Notes: generated by a model from the letters alone, not told the origin. 64,000 nt of DNA from Hydrogenimonas sp. SS33 (GCF_040436365.1 NZ_AP026369.1:1776501-1840500); one strand, 5' to 3'; numbered from the stretch's first letter, positions 27,784 through 37,312 are shown. Program-made: numbers and translations.

Positions 27784-29832
27784 ATGAAGAGGATGTTATC
27801 GCTGGCCGGACTTTCCCTGGCGGCAGCCACCTGCCTCATGGCGGAGGAGGCGCAGCTGGGGACGGTGGAAGTAGAGGAGACGGGCACCACCTCCGTGGTC
27901 AAGGATGTGGCGGGTGACGAGGTGCGCTCGGCGGATCTGGCCGATGCACTCTACAAACTGGACCCCAATGTACAATTGGTCAGGCGCAGCGGCATCGCCA
28001 ACGATATCATCGTGCGGGGGATGCGCAAGGACAACATCAACGTTCTCATCGACGGGGGCAAACTCTACGGCGGCTGCCCCAACCGGATGGACCCGCCCAT
28101 CTCCCATGTCCTCTCCAACAATGTGGACAACATCGTCATCAAGGAGGGGCCCTACGATGTAGAGCACTTCGGCACGCTGACGGGGCTGGTGGAGGTCAAT
28201 ACACTCAAACCCTCCAAAACCCCGAAAGGGGAGATCGACCTCAATGCCGGAAGCTGGAACTACTACAAGCTGGGTGCGCGTTTCAGCGGCGGGAGTGACC
28301 GGATCCGCCTGATGGTCGGCGGCTCCACCGAAAGCAGCGGGCAGTACGAAGACGGCGACGGCCGAACACTGGCGGATCAGGTGGCCGACTATGCCAAGGC
28401 GTATCCCAAGCCAAACCCGTTCAATCCCGGTTCTCCGTCAGGTCAAAAATGGCTGAAAGTCCAGGGGCAGCAGTATGCGCCAGGTTCTTATGATATGAAA
28501 GCCTACGAGAAGAAGACCGGGATGGTCAAACTCTTCGCCGACGTGACGGAAAACCAGGAGCTGCGGCTCAGCTATACCGTCAACCAGAGTGACGATGTCA
28601 TGTACCCCAACACGCCGATGGATGCCAAAGAGGACAACTCCAATCTCTTCAACACCCAATATATCGTCAGAGATCTCGGTACCTGGTCCAAAAAACTGGA
28701 GATGACCTTCTACAACTCCTGGGTCTACCACCCGATGGGAACCTATTTCAGGCGTTCCGCGAAAAAAGCGGTCATTGAAAATGTTATGAATTCCCGTATT
28801 TACGGCGGCACGGTGAAAAACAGCCTCGACCTCTATGGAGGAACACTGACGGCCGGTATAGACGCGAGCAAGCGGGAATGGAGCGGCGAATACCGCAAAA
28901 ACGGTGCCTACTGGGGTGAGAGCATCGACCATGCCGATACCGACGACCTGGGCATTTTTGCCGAGTACGCCAAAACCATCGACGCCTTCGATCTCGATGC
29001 GGGCCTGCGGTACGACTGGTCGAGCGTTGAATCGGATATGGCCGATACCCCGACAAACGATTACGACTATGCCAGCGCCCACATCTTCGGTACCTACCAT
29101 CTCGACGATACGACGCGCCTTTTCGGAGGGGTCGGGACGGCGTCACGGGTACCCGACGGGAAGGAGCTCTATTTCCGTAAAAATCCGAAAATGGGCGGGC
29201 GTCTTGTCGGTAATCCGAATCTGGACAAAACGACCAACCTGCAGTTCGACCTGGGACTGGAGAAGGAGCTGTTCGAAAGCGCCATGGTCCGTCTGAAGGG
29301 ATTTTACAGCCACCTGGACGACTTTATCTTCTACAACAAGACGAAATTGACCTATGAAAACCGGGATGCCACGCTGTACGGCCTCTCCATGGACGGCACC
29401 TACGCCCTCAGCGACACCGTCTATTTCGACGGAGGTATCGCATGGCTCTATGGCAAGAAAGAGGATCCGCTGACAGGTCAGAGCGACAGGGATATGCCCA
29501 ACATTCTGCCTCTGAAAGCCAACCTCGGCGCCAACTGGGATTTTGACGAAACGGGCACGATGCGCCTGGCGATGGTGGCGGCCGGCGGATGGAACCGGTA
29601 CGACGGCGACAACGGCGAGCAGCGTCTGCCCGGGTACGCCGTCTTCAATTTTAAAATGAAAAAGGATTTCCTGAACCACTACGAAGTGACCCTGGGTGTC
29701 GACAACATCTTCGACAAGACCTACGTTGCCACCAACACCTACGCCGATATGACCCTGGTCACCGGCGGCGAACCGATGCTGCTCAACGAGCCTGGGCGCT
29801 ACATCTACGGCAACCTGACCTGGCATTTCTGA
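27784..29832 (+). CDS. TonB-dependent outer-membrane receptor, OprC/NosA-like (probable copper)
   Basis: A 682-residue receptor with a signal peptide ending at about residue 20 (C-L-M-A-E-E), a plug domain (about 35-140) and a beta-barrel ending in the aromatic W-H-F. Within the plug is C98-P-N-R-M102, and in a barrel loop H316-P-M318. A CxxxM plus HxM set is the copper site known in Pseudomonas OprC, so copper uptake is the best guess. The neighbour downstream is the cbb3 oxidase operon, a copper enzyme. A TATAAT lies near 27747, with an AAAGGAAG site before the ATG. Confidence 0.85.
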   Translation: MKRMLSLAGLSLAAATCLMAEEAQLGTVEVEETGTTSVVKDVAGDEVRSADLADALYKLDPNVQLVRRSGIANDIIVRGMRKDNINVLIDGGKLYGGCPNRMDPPISHVLSNNVDNIVIKEGPYDVEHFGTLTGLVEVNTLKPSKTPKGEIDLNAGSWNYYKLGARFSGGSDRIRLMVGGSTESSGQYEDGDGRTLADQVADYAKAYPKPNPFNPGSPSGQKWLKVQGQQYAPGSYDMKAYEKKTGMVKLFADVTENQELRLSYTVNQSDDVMYPNTPMDAKEDNSNLFNTQYIVRDLGTWSKKLEMTFYNSWVYHPMGTYFRRSAKKAVIENVMNSRIYGGTVKNSLDLYGGTLTAGIDASKREWSGEYRKNGAYWGESIDHADTDDLGIFAEYAKTIDAFDLDAGLRYDWSSVESDMADTPTNDYDYASAHIFGTYHLDDTTRLFGGVGTASRVPDGKELYFRKNPKMGGRLVGNPNLDKTTNLQFDLGLEKELFESAMVRLKGFYSHLDDFIFYNKTKLTYENRDATLYGLSMDGTYALSDTVYFDGGIAWLYGKKEDPLTGQSDRDMPNILPLKANLGANWDFDETGTMRLAMVAAGGWNRYDGDNGEQRLPGYAVFNFKMKKDFLNHYEVTLGVDNIFDKTYVATNTYADMTLVTGGEPMLLNEPGRYIYGNLTWHF

Positions 29833-29843
29833 CCGATGGGGCA

Positions 29844-29938
29844 CAAAGCATGAGCGAAGCCCATACTTTGGCGGGGAGACAGAGTTCCCCCGCATCTCCT
29901 AAAGTTACGGAACCGGTAATTTCGGGACAACGTGACGC
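29844..29938 (+). repeat. multi-hairpin repeat, copy C (diverged)
   Basis: Follows the receptor stop by 11 nt. It has CAAAGCATG/CATaCTTTG with one mismatch, GGGGA/TCCCC, and a degenerate third stem CGGAA/TTTCG; the fourth stem is only half present. It occupies the first third of the 345-nt gap before ccoN. Confidence 0.72.
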
Positions 29939-30068
29939 CTCTAGCATAATGCCTGTTTCAATGCTTGGCATTACCGCCCGGCCGCCCGGCGGGAAAATGA
30001 AATATTAAACTCATCTTAATAAAAAAGTTAATTCCCCCTTAACAGATTTTAAGCCCATCTTCAAAAAA

Positions 30069-30184
30069 ATGTCACTATGATGTCACTGTCATATTCTCTT
30101 GAATGATGGAGACGTATGCAAACAGCGGATTTGCAGGCGTCGAAACCGCTCAAGACAATCAATAAAAGGAGGTTTGCATGCAAA
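30069..30184 (+). promoter_or_regulatory. regulatory region and start-codon palindrome of ccoN
   Basis: Direct repeats ATGTCACT at 30069-30076 and 30080-30087 (11-nt step, one helical turn) are candidate activator sites. Downstream, TGCAAA (30117) and TTTGCA (30130) can pair. The ccoN ATG lies in the perfect palindrome TTTGCATGCAAA (30173-30184), directly after the AGGAGG ribosome site. The stretch between 29940 and 30069 is AT-rich with no gene. Confidence 0.45.
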
Positions 30185-31641
30185 ATGCAGCGTTGGAATA
30201 CGACTATACCGTATCCAAATGGTTCGCGTACCTCGCGATCATCTTTGGTATAGTCGGTATGACGATCGGTGTTTGGATTGCCTTTGAACTGGCATTTCCC
30301 GAACTGAACAATCTGTTTGGGCAGTACGGAACATTCAGCCGTCTGCGCCCCATCCACACGAACGTGGTGGCATTCGGGTTCACCCTCAGCGGTATCTGGG
30401 CCGGTTTCTACTACATTGCCCAGCGGACGCTGAAGGTCTCCCTGAGTGAAAACGGTGTAGTCAGCGCTCTGGCGAAACTGCACTTCTGGCTCTACCTGAT
30501 TCTGGCGGCTCTGCTGGTTGTGTCCGAACTTCTCGGTTACACCACTTCCAAAGAGTATGCCGAAATGGAGTGGCCCCTCGACCTGCTGACCGTCGTGGTA
30601 TGGGTTATCTTCGGTATGGCGATGTTTGGACTTATCGGTATGCGCCGCGAGAAGACCCTCTACATCTCCATGTGGTATTTCATCGCTTTCTTCCTGGGTG
30701 TCGCGATGCTCTACATCTTCAACAACCTGGAAGTCCCCACCCGCCTCGTTGCCGGTGTCGGTAGCTGGATGAAATCGGTCTCTCTCTATGCGGGTACCAA
30801 CGATGCACTCGTTCAGTGGTGGTACGGCCACAATGCGGTCGCCTTCGTCTTCACCGTGCCGATCATCGCGCTGATCTACTACTTCCTTCCCAAAGAGTCC
30901 GGACAGCCGGTCTTCTCCTACAAACTCTCTCTCCTCTCTTTCTGGGGATTGATGTTCGTCTATCTCTGGGCCGGCGGTCACCACCTGATCTACTCCACGG
31001 TTCCCGACTGGATGCAGACGATGGGTTCCGTCTTCTCGGTTGTACTGATCCTTCCCTCCTGGGGTTCCGCGATCAACATGCTGCTGACGATGAAAGGGGA
31101 GTGGAACCAGCTCAAAGAGTCTCCGCTCATCAAGTTCATGGTTCTGGCATCCACCTTCTACATGCTCTCTACGCTGGAAGGCCCGATTCAGTCCATCAAA
31201 TCGGTCAACGCACTGGCACACTTCACCGACTGGATTCCCGGACACGTTCACGACGGTACGCTGGGCTGGGTCGCCTTCATGATCATTGCGGCGACGCTGC
31301 ATATGGCACCCCGCTTCTATAAACGGGAGATCTACAGCAAAAAGCTGATGGAGATGCAGTTCTGGATCCAAACGACCGGTATCGTCCTCTACTTCTCCAG
31401 CATGTGGATCGCCGGTATCACCCAGGGTATGATGTGGCGTGCGGTCGACCAGTACGGAAACCTGGCCTACAGCTTCATCGATACCGTCACCGTTCTGCAC
31501 CCCTATTACACCATCCGTGCCATCGGCGGTGTTCTGTTTGTTATCGGCCTCTTCATGTGGGCCTATAACTTCGTCAAAACGATGTCGAACAGCAAAGTGC
31601 TCGAAAAAGAGCCTGCATTCGCATCTCCGATGGGCGCATAA
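30178..31641 (+). CDS. ccoN: cbb3-type cytochrome c oxidase subunit I
   Basis: Catalytic subunit of the high-affinity oxidase of the inner membrane. 487 residues, about 12 helices. Ligands seen: His60 (low-spin heme b) in R-P-I-H-T-N, CuB ligands His218 (W-Y-G-H-N) and His268-His269 (A-G-G-H-H), and His356/His358 (P-G-H-V-H) for the hemes. AGGAGG precedes the ATG. First gene of ccoNOQP. Confidence 0.97.
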   Translation: MQNAALEYDYTVSKWFAYLAIIFGIVGMTIGVWIAFELAFPELNNLFGQYGTFSRLRPIHTNVVAFGFTLSGIWAGFYYIAQRTLKVSLSENGVVSALAKLHFWLYLILAALLVVSELLGYTTSKEYAEMEWPLDLLTVVVWVIFGMAMFGLIGMRREKTLYISMWYFIAFFLGVAMLYIFNNLEVPTRLVAGVGSWMKSVSLYAGTNDALVQWWYGHNAVAFVFTVPIIALIYYFLPKESGQPVFSYKLSLLSFWGLMFVYLWAGGHHLIYSTVPDWMQTMGSVFSVVLILPSWGSAINMLLTMKGEWNQLKESPLIKFMVLASTFYMLSTLEGPIQSIKSVNALAHFTDWIPGHVHDGTLGWVAFMIIAATLHMAPRFYKREIYSKKLMEMQFWIQTTGIVLYFSSMWIAGITQGMMWRAVDQYGNLAYSFIDTVTVLHPYYTIRAIGGVLFVIGLFMWAYNFVKTMSNSKVLEKEPAFASPMGA

Positions 31642-31652
31642 GGAGGTATGGT

Positions 31653-32318
31653 ATGTTTCATTGGTTAGAACAGCGACCTTTTCTCTTCTCAGTAGGTGTT
31701 TTTCTCGTCATCGCGTTTGCGGGACTCATCGAAATCGTTCCCGACTTCGCCCAGGCTTCCCGCCCCATCGAGGGATTGAAACCCAAGACGGTTCTGGAGA
31801 TTGCCGGACGGGAAGTCTACATCAAAGACAGCTGCAATGCCTGCCATTCGCAGCTCATCCGCCCCTTCAAGTCTGAAACCGACCGCTACGGCCCCTACAG
31901 CAAAAGCGGTGAGTACGCGTACGACCGACCCTTCCTCTGGGGCTCCAAGCGTACCGGTCCGGACCTGCACCGTGTCGGGGAGTACCGAACCACGGACTGG
32001 CATGAAAACCATATGTGGGAGCCGACATCCGTTGTTCCCGGCTCCATCATGCCTGCATACAAGCATATGTTCCGCCAGAATGCCGATATCGAAACGGCCT
32101 ATGCGGAGTGCTATACCGACAAAGTTGTCTTCAACGTTCCTTACGACAAACCCGGCTATCCCAAACTGGGAACGCTGGCAGAAGCCAAAAAACAGGCGCT
32201 GGAAGAGGCTAAAAAGATCGCGGCCGACATGAAGAACCAGGATGTCAAAGATGCGGTTGCCCGCGGCGAGATTCCTGAAATCGTCGCTTTGATCGCCTAT
32301 CTCAACAGCCTGCACTGA
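31653..32318 (+). CDS. ccoO: cbb3-type cytochrome c oxidase subunit II (monoheme cytochrome c)
   Basis: A 221-residue membrane-anchored cytochrome c. One N-terminal helix (about 9-28) is followed by the heme motif C61-N-A-C-H65, with the distal Met likely in P-G-S-I-M-P-A-Y. It relays electrons from CcoP to CcoN. An AAGGAGG-like site lies upstream and the gap to ccoN is 11 nt. Confidence 0.96.
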   Translation: MFHWLEQRPFLFSVGVFLVIAFAGLIEIVPDFAQASRPIEGLKPKTVLEIAGREVYIKDSCNACHSQLIRPFKSETDRYGPYSKSGEYAYDRPFLWGSKRTGPDLHRVGEYRTTDWHENHMWEPTSVVPGSIMPAYKHMFRQNADIETAYAECYTDKVVFNVPYDKPGYPKLGTLAEAKKQALEEAKKIAADMKNQDVKDAVARGEIPEIVALIAYLNSLH

Positions 32319-32326
32319 GGACTGTT

Positions 32327-32554
32327 GTGGAACATATCAGAGAATGGCAGGCATTCGGCTACTTTTTCTTCACGGTCTTTCTGACCGTGATACTGTATGC
32401 CTACATCCTGCATCTCTACCGTGCGGAAAAGAAGGGTACGAGGAATTACGAAAAGTACGGCAACCTGGCGCTGGATGACGAACTCCATTCCGAGCCGGTG
32501 GAGCCGAACGAAAACAGAAACGAAGAGACGAAAGAAAAGAAGGAGCAGTCATGA
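32327..32554 (+). CDS. ccoQ: cbb3 oxidase small subunit CcoQ
   Basis: A 75-residue protein with one membrane helix (about 10-30) and a long acidic cytosolic tail. GTG start at 32327 with GAGGA upstream; the stop overlaps the ccoP start (ATGA). CcoQ stabilises the complex in other bacteria. The call depends on position and size. Confidence 0.82.
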   Translation: MEHIREWQAFGYFFFTVFLTVILYAYILHLYRAEKKGTRNYEKYGNLALDDELHSEPVEPNENRNEETKEKKEQS

Positions 32555-33375
32555 AGAGTAACATTCTGCAGGACAATATCAACCAGTTGAGCCTGCTTGC
32601 TGCTGCGATCATTCTTCTGCTGACGATCTATGTCGCGGGAAAATATATCAAGCAGATGAAAACGGACCGGTCCACCGGTGAACTGGCGGACGAAAACTGG
32701 GACGGCATCGGAGAATACAAAAACGAATTGCCCTCCGGTTGGGCCTATACGTTCCTTGGAACGATGATCTGGGCCCTCTGGTACTGGACGATGGGATACC
32801 CCGTCGATGCCTACAGCCAGATCGGTGAGTACAACAAAGAGGTAAAAACCTACAACAAACAGTTTGAAAGCAAGTGGGCCAATGCCGATGCACAGACGCT
32901 GCGCGATATGGGTGAGGGTGTTTTCCTTGTCCAGTGTGCCCCCTGTCACGGCATCGCCGGCGACGGTATGGGAGGCAAAGCGGCCGACCTGACGGTATGG
33001 GGATCTAAAGATGCCATTTTGGATACCATCAAACACGGTTCCAAAGGTCTCGGTTTCCCGATGGGCGAAATGCCCGCCGGCCTTCTCAGCGGTGAAGCTG
33101 CCGAAAAAGTGGCCGAATATGTCGCGGGCGGTATGAAGGGCGAGCAGCCTGCCGAATTCGCCACCTGTGCCGGATGTCACGGACCTGACGGAAAAGGCAT
33201 GGGCGGTATGGCCCCCGACATTTCCCAATACGGCACTCCCGATTTCGTAAAAATGGTTTTGGACCACGGCAAAAAAGGATTTATCGGTACGATGGTCAGC
33301 TTCAAAGGCCGACTCTCTCCGATTCAGGAAAAAGCTGTCGGAACCTACATCCTCAGCCTTTCACGCGGAGAATAA
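32551..33375 (+). CDS. ccoP: cbb3-type cytochrome c oxidase subunit III (diheme cytochrome c)
   Basis: A 274-residue protein that takes electrons from soluble or bc1 cytochromes. Two N-terminal membrane helices (about 10-30 and 65-83), the second in the longer CcoP form, then two heme motifs C129-A-P-C-H133 and C206-A-G-C-H210 with Met-containing loops after each. Start overlaps ccoQ. Confidence 0.96.
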   Translation: MKSNILQDNINQLSLLAAAIILLLTIYVAGKYIKQMKTDRSTGELADENWDGIGEYKNELPSGWAYTFLGTMIWALWYWTMGYPVDAYSQIGEYNKEVKTYNKQFESKWANADAQTLRDMGEGVFLVQCAPCHGIAGDGMGGKAADLTVWGSKDAILDTIKHGSKGLGFPMGEMPAGLLSGEAAEKVAEYVAGGMKGEQPAEFATCAGCHGPDGKGMGGMAPDISQYGTPDFVKMVLDHGKKGFIGTMVSFKGRLSPIQEKAVGTYILSLSRGE

Positions 33376-33385
33376 GGAGTAAAAT

Positions 33386-33649
33386 ATGGAAAAACAAGGA
33401 AGCGCATTCGGAATTCACGGAATTACCGGTATGTTGATCGCCACGGTGCTGCTGCTCTCCATCGTCTTCGGATTGGGGTATGCGGCACTGGTGACGCAAA
33501 ACGAAACAGCCAACCAGTACTACACCATCAAGGATCCGCTCGGCATCAAGATGATCAATCCCGATCTTGGCAACGAGCCCCATATCGTGGTACACGGTAC
33601 ACCGGTCGGCGGTGACGTCAACCACAAATATCAGTTTGTAAGCAAGTAA
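33386..33649 (+). CDS. DUF4006 family membrane protein
   Basis: An 87-residue protein with one hydrophobic helix (about 12-36) and a small periplasmic domain. DUF4006 members sit directly after ccoP across Campylobacterota, which suggests an oxidase assembly or accessory role. No cysteine or histidine cluster is visible. Confidence 0.78.
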   Translation: MEKQGSAFGIHGITGMLIATVLLLSIVFGLGYAALVTQNETANQYYTIKDPLGIKMINPDLGNEPHIVVHGTPVGGDVNHKYQFVSK

Positions 33650-33662
33650 GGCAGGCATTCCT

Positions 33663-35132
33663 ATGGCAACGGCAGCAGCAGGCGGTACCAAGAAAACCAA
33701 CCGGGCCAAAGAGTACCTAAAGAACTGGGTACCCTACCGCTACAAGCGGTACTGGCTCTTCGGGATCGTCACCGTCGTCGCCCTGGTGCTGCCCTTCATA
33801 CGGATCAACGGCAACCACTTCTTCCTGCTCAACTTCGACCATAAACAGCTGCACTTCATGTTCGTGCGGTTCGATATGCAGGAGCTGTACCTGATGCCCT
33901 TCCTGCTCATGCTGCTCTTTTTGGGGATCTTCTTCATGACGACCCTGGGAGGACGGGTATGGTGCGGCTGGGCCTGCCCCCAGACGATCTTCAGGGTCAT
34001 CTACCGTGACCTTTTTGAAACCAAACTGCTGCACCTGAGAAAACGGATCACCAACAAACAACAGGATCCCGACTTCTCCAAACCGGAGAACAAGGCCAAA
34101 GAGGGGATCGCGATCCTGCTCTGGTCGGTGCTGGCACTCATCGCCGCCGCCGACTTCCTCTGGTACTTCGTCCCCCCGGAAGACTTCTTCCAGTACATCC
34201 AGAATCCGGGCCAGCACCCCGTGCTCATCGGCTTCTGGCTGGGTGTGGCCCTCTTCCTCATCGTCGACGTGGTGTGGCTCAAAGAGAACTTCTGTATCTA
34301 CATCTGCCCCTACAGCCGCGTCCAGTCGGTCATGTACGACGACGATACGGTCATGGCGATCTACGACTACAAAAGAGGCGGCCATATCTACGACCATGAG
34401 GGGCAGGACAGCAAAAAACTGGTGCACAACGTCAAAGAGCTCCACGCAAGAGAGCCCGAGGCCGAATGTACCGCCTGCGAAAGCTGCGTCAAGGTCTGCC
34501 CGACCCATATCGATATCCGCCAGGGGCTGCAGCTTGAGTGCATCAACTGCCTCGAATGCGTCGACGCCTGTACCAAAGTGATGGGGGCCCTGGGCAAAGA
34601 GAGCCTCGTGCGCTGGACCAGCCCCAGAGAGATCGAACAGGGTGAGCCGACCCACTGGCTCCGCCCCCGCACCATCGCCTACGCCGTGGCCCTGACCATC
34701 GTCTTCGCGGCCCTGCTGTGGATGGGGACCAAAAAAGAGCATATGCTGCTCAACATCAACAAGACGGCGCAGCTCTACCGGTTCACCCATGACGGAAGGA
34801 TCGTCAACGACTACACCTTCCTCTTCCAAAATACCGACAGCAAGGACCACACCTACTACTTCAAAGTCCAAGGCCACCCCGAGATCAAGATCGATAGGCC
34901 CAGACACCCCTTCAAGCTCAACGCGGGCAAAAAGGCCAAGAAGATCGTCACCCTCGAAGCGACCAAACCCCTGGCCAAAAACACCCGTAAAGATACGCCG
35001 GTGCCGATCAGGATCCTGGCCTTCGCCACCGACGATCCCAAAAAGATCCACGTGGAGCGCAACACGGTCTTCGTCTATCCCCGATGGGATATCGTGCAGA
35101 AGAAGTTGAAAGAGATTAAAGAAAACCACTAA
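33663..35132 (+). CDS. ccoG: cytochrome c oxidase accessory protein CcoG (FixG/RdxA)
   Basis: A 489-residue membrane ferredoxin. Helices with W-C-G-W-A-C-P-Q-T-I-F and I-C-P-Y-S-R-V-Q, then two 4Fe-4S motifs (C-T-A-C-E-S-C-V-K-V-C-P and C-I-N-C-L-E-C-V-D-A-C), and a C-terminal immunoglobulin-like periplasmic domain. CcoG reduces copper for cbb3 maturation in studied species. This again links the region to copper. Confidence 0.95.
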   Translation: MATAAAGGTKKTNRAKEYLKNWVPYRYKRYWLFGIVTVVALVLPFIRINGNHFFLLNFDHKQLHFMFVRFDMQELYLMPFLLMLLFLGIFFMTTLGGRVWCGWACPQTIFRVIYRDLFETKLLHLRKRITNKQQDPDFSKPENKAKEGIAILLWSVLALIAAADFLWYFVPPEDFFQYIQNPGQHPVLIGFWLGVALFLIVDVVWLKENFCIYICPYSRVQSVMYDDDTVMAIYDYKRGGHIYDHEGQDSKKLVHNVKELHAREPEAECTACESCVKVCPTHIDIRQGLQLECINCLECVDACTKVMGALGKESLVRWTSPREIEQGEPTHWLRPRTIAYAVALTIVFAALLWMGTKKEHMLLNINKTAQLYRFTHDGRIVNDYTFLFQNTDSKDHTYYFKVQGHPEIKIDRPRHPFKLNAGKKAKKIVTLEATKPLAKNTRKDTPVPIRILAFATDDPKKIHVERNTVFVYPRWDIVQKKLKEIKENH

Positions 35133-35144
35133 AAGGAGAATGAA

Positions 35145-35246
35145 ATGATTACGATTATGGATAAAGTACTCGGATGGGGCATGGTGATTCTGGCAGCCTT
35201 CACACTCTGGGCTGTTACCACCGCCAATCACGCATACGTCGGCTGA
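35145..35246 (+). CDS. 33-residue single-helix membrane protein after ccoG
   Basis: A short frame M-I-T-I-M-D-K-V-L-G-W-G-M-V-I-L... with one membrane helix and a strong AAAAGGAG site 5 nt before the ATG. It starts 12 nt after ccoG and ends 10 nt before the next gene. The good ribosome site and operon fit make it a likely real small protein of the oxidase cluster. Function unknown. Confidence 0.6.
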   Translation: MITIMDKVLGWGMVILAAFTLWAVTTANHAYVG

Positions 35247-35256
35247 TAAACCGACG

Positions 35257-35883
35257 ATGACAAAAACCCTTCAAGGGGCGGTATACCGCCCCTTTTTTTT
35301 ACTGCTGATTTTCCTGCTCCCATCCGCACTCTTTGCCCAATTCGACCCGATACTCCAAAACGATGGCGTCATGCCGCCCAAAGAGGTTGAAAAGATACGA
35401 CAGATGGGGCGGGAACTCTATGCCAAAACCCATGTGCCGGTCTTCGTCGCCGTGGTCAAGGATCTCAACGAAACGAAGCCGATCGACCTGATCGAGCGGG
35501 TCAAAACAGACCATCCGACCTACATTCTGCTCTACTTTTCGCTCAAACCGCCGGCCGTCAATATTTTTGCGTCGCAGGATGCGAAAAAGATGGTCGACAT
35601 CGACCAGATACTGAGTCCGTTGCCCTGGCGGGGCACGATCCGCCCGATCATGGGTCCCGGTATGGGGAAGGACACTGGCATCAAACAGGAGGTGGCGGTC
35701 TTCAACGGGTATGCCGATATCGTCGACCAGGTGGCCGAATCGAAAGGGGTGAAGCTTTCAAGCAGCATAGGCAGCGGAGGTAGAACCAGTTTTCAAATCA
35801 TCCGTATGATATTTTATGGCATATTCCTGCTCTTCATTATCCAGTATTTCTGGTACAAAAGGAAAAGTCATGCAGGAAAATAA
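35257..35883 (+). CDS. membrane-anchored TPM-domain-like protein
   Basis: A 208-residue protein: signal peptide (F-L-L-L-I-F-L-L-P-S-A-L-F-A), a TPM-like alpha/beta domain (V-P-V-F-V-A-V-V-K-D, T-Y-I-L-L-Y-F-S) and a C-terminal membrane helix (about 180-200). TPM domains act in photosystem or membrane-protein quality control elsewhere. Here it probably aids oxidase assembly. It overlaps the next gene by 14 nt. Confidence 0.65.
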   Translation: MTKTLQGAVYRPFFLLLIFLLPSALFAQFDPILQNDGVMPPKEVEKIRQMGRELYAKTHVPVFVAVVKDLNETKPIDLIERVKTDHPTYILLYFSLKPPAVNIFASQDAKKMVDIDQILSPLPWRGTIRPIMGPGMGKDTGIKQEVAVFNGYADIVDQVAESKGVKLSSSIGSGGRTSFQIIRMIFYGIFLLFIIQYFWYKRKSHAGK

Positions 35884-36370
35884 AAGCAAAGAGACCAATT
35901 TCTGGCCCTATGCCATCGTCGGTATGATCCTGACGGTGGTACTCGTCGGCATCTGGACCATCAAAGTCGCCGTGGACAATCCTGTGCAGGAGGCGGACGA
36001 CTATATGATGAAGTACCAGGATGTGGAAGAGAATATCAACGAGATCATGGCCAAGCAGAAAGCTTTTTTCGCCAGATTCGATATCGACCTTTCGATGAAC
36101 CGCTTCCATTTGGGTGAAAACCGGGTGACGGTGAAAGTGCTGGAGAAAAAGAGCCGTGAACCGGTTGCAAATGCGCAGATCTATGCGGTCGTCACACGGC
36201 CGACAACGAAAAAATACGACAAAATTCTCAAAAATTTCTCCTACAAAGAGGGGCGTTATGTCAGCGAACCCTTCAAGATCAAACGGATAGGCCGATGGAA
36301 CATCCAGGTCAAGGTGACCGTAGGCAAAGAAGTCGGCTTTGCCAAATACAAAACCTTCGTCAAAGAGTGA
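35870..36370 (+). CDS. FixH/CcoH-like oxidase assembly protein
   Basis: A 166-residue bitopic protein: one membrane helix at about 12-33, then a periplasmic beta domain (V-T-V-K-V-L-E-K... Y-A-V-V-T-R-P... W-N-I-Q-V-K-V-T-V). FixH-type proteins help copper delivery and cbb3 assembly. ATG 35870 follows AGGAAAAG. Last gene of the oxidase cluster; a GC stem AGGGG-ggtt-CCCCT at 36371-36384 follows. Confidence 0.72.
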   Translation: MQENKSKETNFWPYAIVGMILTVVLVGIWTIKVAVDNPVQEADDYMMKYQDVEENINEIMAKQKAFFARFDIDLSMNRFHLGENRVTVKVLEKKSREPVANAQIYAVVTRPTTKKYDKILKNFSYKEGRYVSEPFKIKRIGRWNIQVKVTVGKEVGFAKYKTFVKE

Positions 36371-36489
36371 AGGGGGGTTCCCCTCTTCTCGGCCTCGTAA
36401 TAAACTTACAAAATACTGAAATTAAGCAATAATCAAGCTTCAATACCCTACAATCCCAACGTTCAAATCTTTTTAAAGGTCAAGCCGCC

Positions 36490-36921
36490 ATGAAAATGAC
36501 AAAGATGGTAAACAGCGCCCAGGTGGAGCGCGACTGGATCGTTCTCGATGCAGAAGGAAAAACATTCGGACGACTGGTCACGGAAATCGCGACCTATCTG
36601 CGTGGAAAACACAAACCCTATTTCACTCCGCATGTCGATTGCGGTGACCACGTGGTCGTCATCAACGCTTCCAAAGTGAAATTCAGCGGAAACAACAAAC
36701 TGGATGCGAAGCAGTATCACCGCCACAGCGGCTATTTCGGCAGCGTCAAGAGTGAAAAGCTCGGCGAACTGGTCGAAAAAAACCCTGAAAAACTTTTCAA
36801 GCTCGCGACCCGCGGTATGCTTCCCAAAACCAAACTCGGCCGCCAGATGCTGAAAAAACTCCGCGTCTACGCCGGAAGTGAACACCCCCATACAGCACAA
36901 GTAAAAGCAAAGGAAAACTAA
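36490..36921 (+). CDS. rplM: 50S ribosomal protein L13
   Basis: 143 residues with the L13 landmarks [30 protein letters not shown] and G-M-L-P-K. A TACAAT at about 36449-36454 is the likely -10, giving a short leader, with AAAGG upstream of the ATG. It heads the L13-S9 operon. Confidence 0.98.
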   Translation: MKMTKMVNSAQVERDWIVLDAEGKTFGRLVTEIATYLRGKHKPYFTPHVDCGDHVVVINASKVKFSGNNKLDAKQYHRHSGYFGSVKSEKLGELVEKNPEKLFKLATRGMLPKTKLGRQMLKKLRVYAGSEHPHTAQVKAKEN

Positions 36922-36922
36922 G

Positions 36923-37312
36923 ATGGCAAACGTCTATGCAACCGGTAAACGGAAAACTTCCGTCGCGAAAGTATGGCTCAAGCCCGGCAGCGGCAAAATG
37001 ACGATCAACGGCATGGGCCTGGACGAGTGGCTCGGCGGACACGAAGCGATCAAACGCAAAGTGATGCAGCCCCTTCTCCTGACGAAGCAGGAAGCCAGCG
37101 TCGACATCGTCGCACAGACGCTCGGCGGCGGTTACAGCGCCCAGGCCGACGCTCTGAAGCACGGCATCTCCAAAGCGCTTTGCGAGTTCGATGCGGAATT
37201 CAGAAAAGTTCTCAAACCCCACGGGCTCCTGACACGCGACAGCCGCGTCGTCGAGCGTAAAAAATACGGCAAGCACAAAGCGCGCCGAAGCCCCCAGTTC
37301 TCCAAACGTTAA
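36923..37312 (+). CDS. rpsI: 30S ribosomal protein S9
   Basis: 129 residues, from [14 protein letters not shown] to the basic tail [15 protein letters not shown], whose end reaches the P-site tRNA. One nucleotide separates it from rplM. A small stem CCCGG-atttt-CCGGG (37319-37333) follows. Confidence 0.98.
   Translation: MANVYATGKRKTSVAKVWLKPGSGKMTINGMGLDEWLGGHEAIKRKVMQPLLLTKQEASVDIVAQTLGGGYSAQADALKHGISKALCEFDAEFRKVLKPHGLLTRDSRVVERKKYGKHKARRSPQFSKR

Noticed and set aside
30061-31500. 479-codon minus-strand frame opposite ccoN
   Set aside because: ccoN ligands and ribosome site are certain; the antisense frame is compositionally odd.
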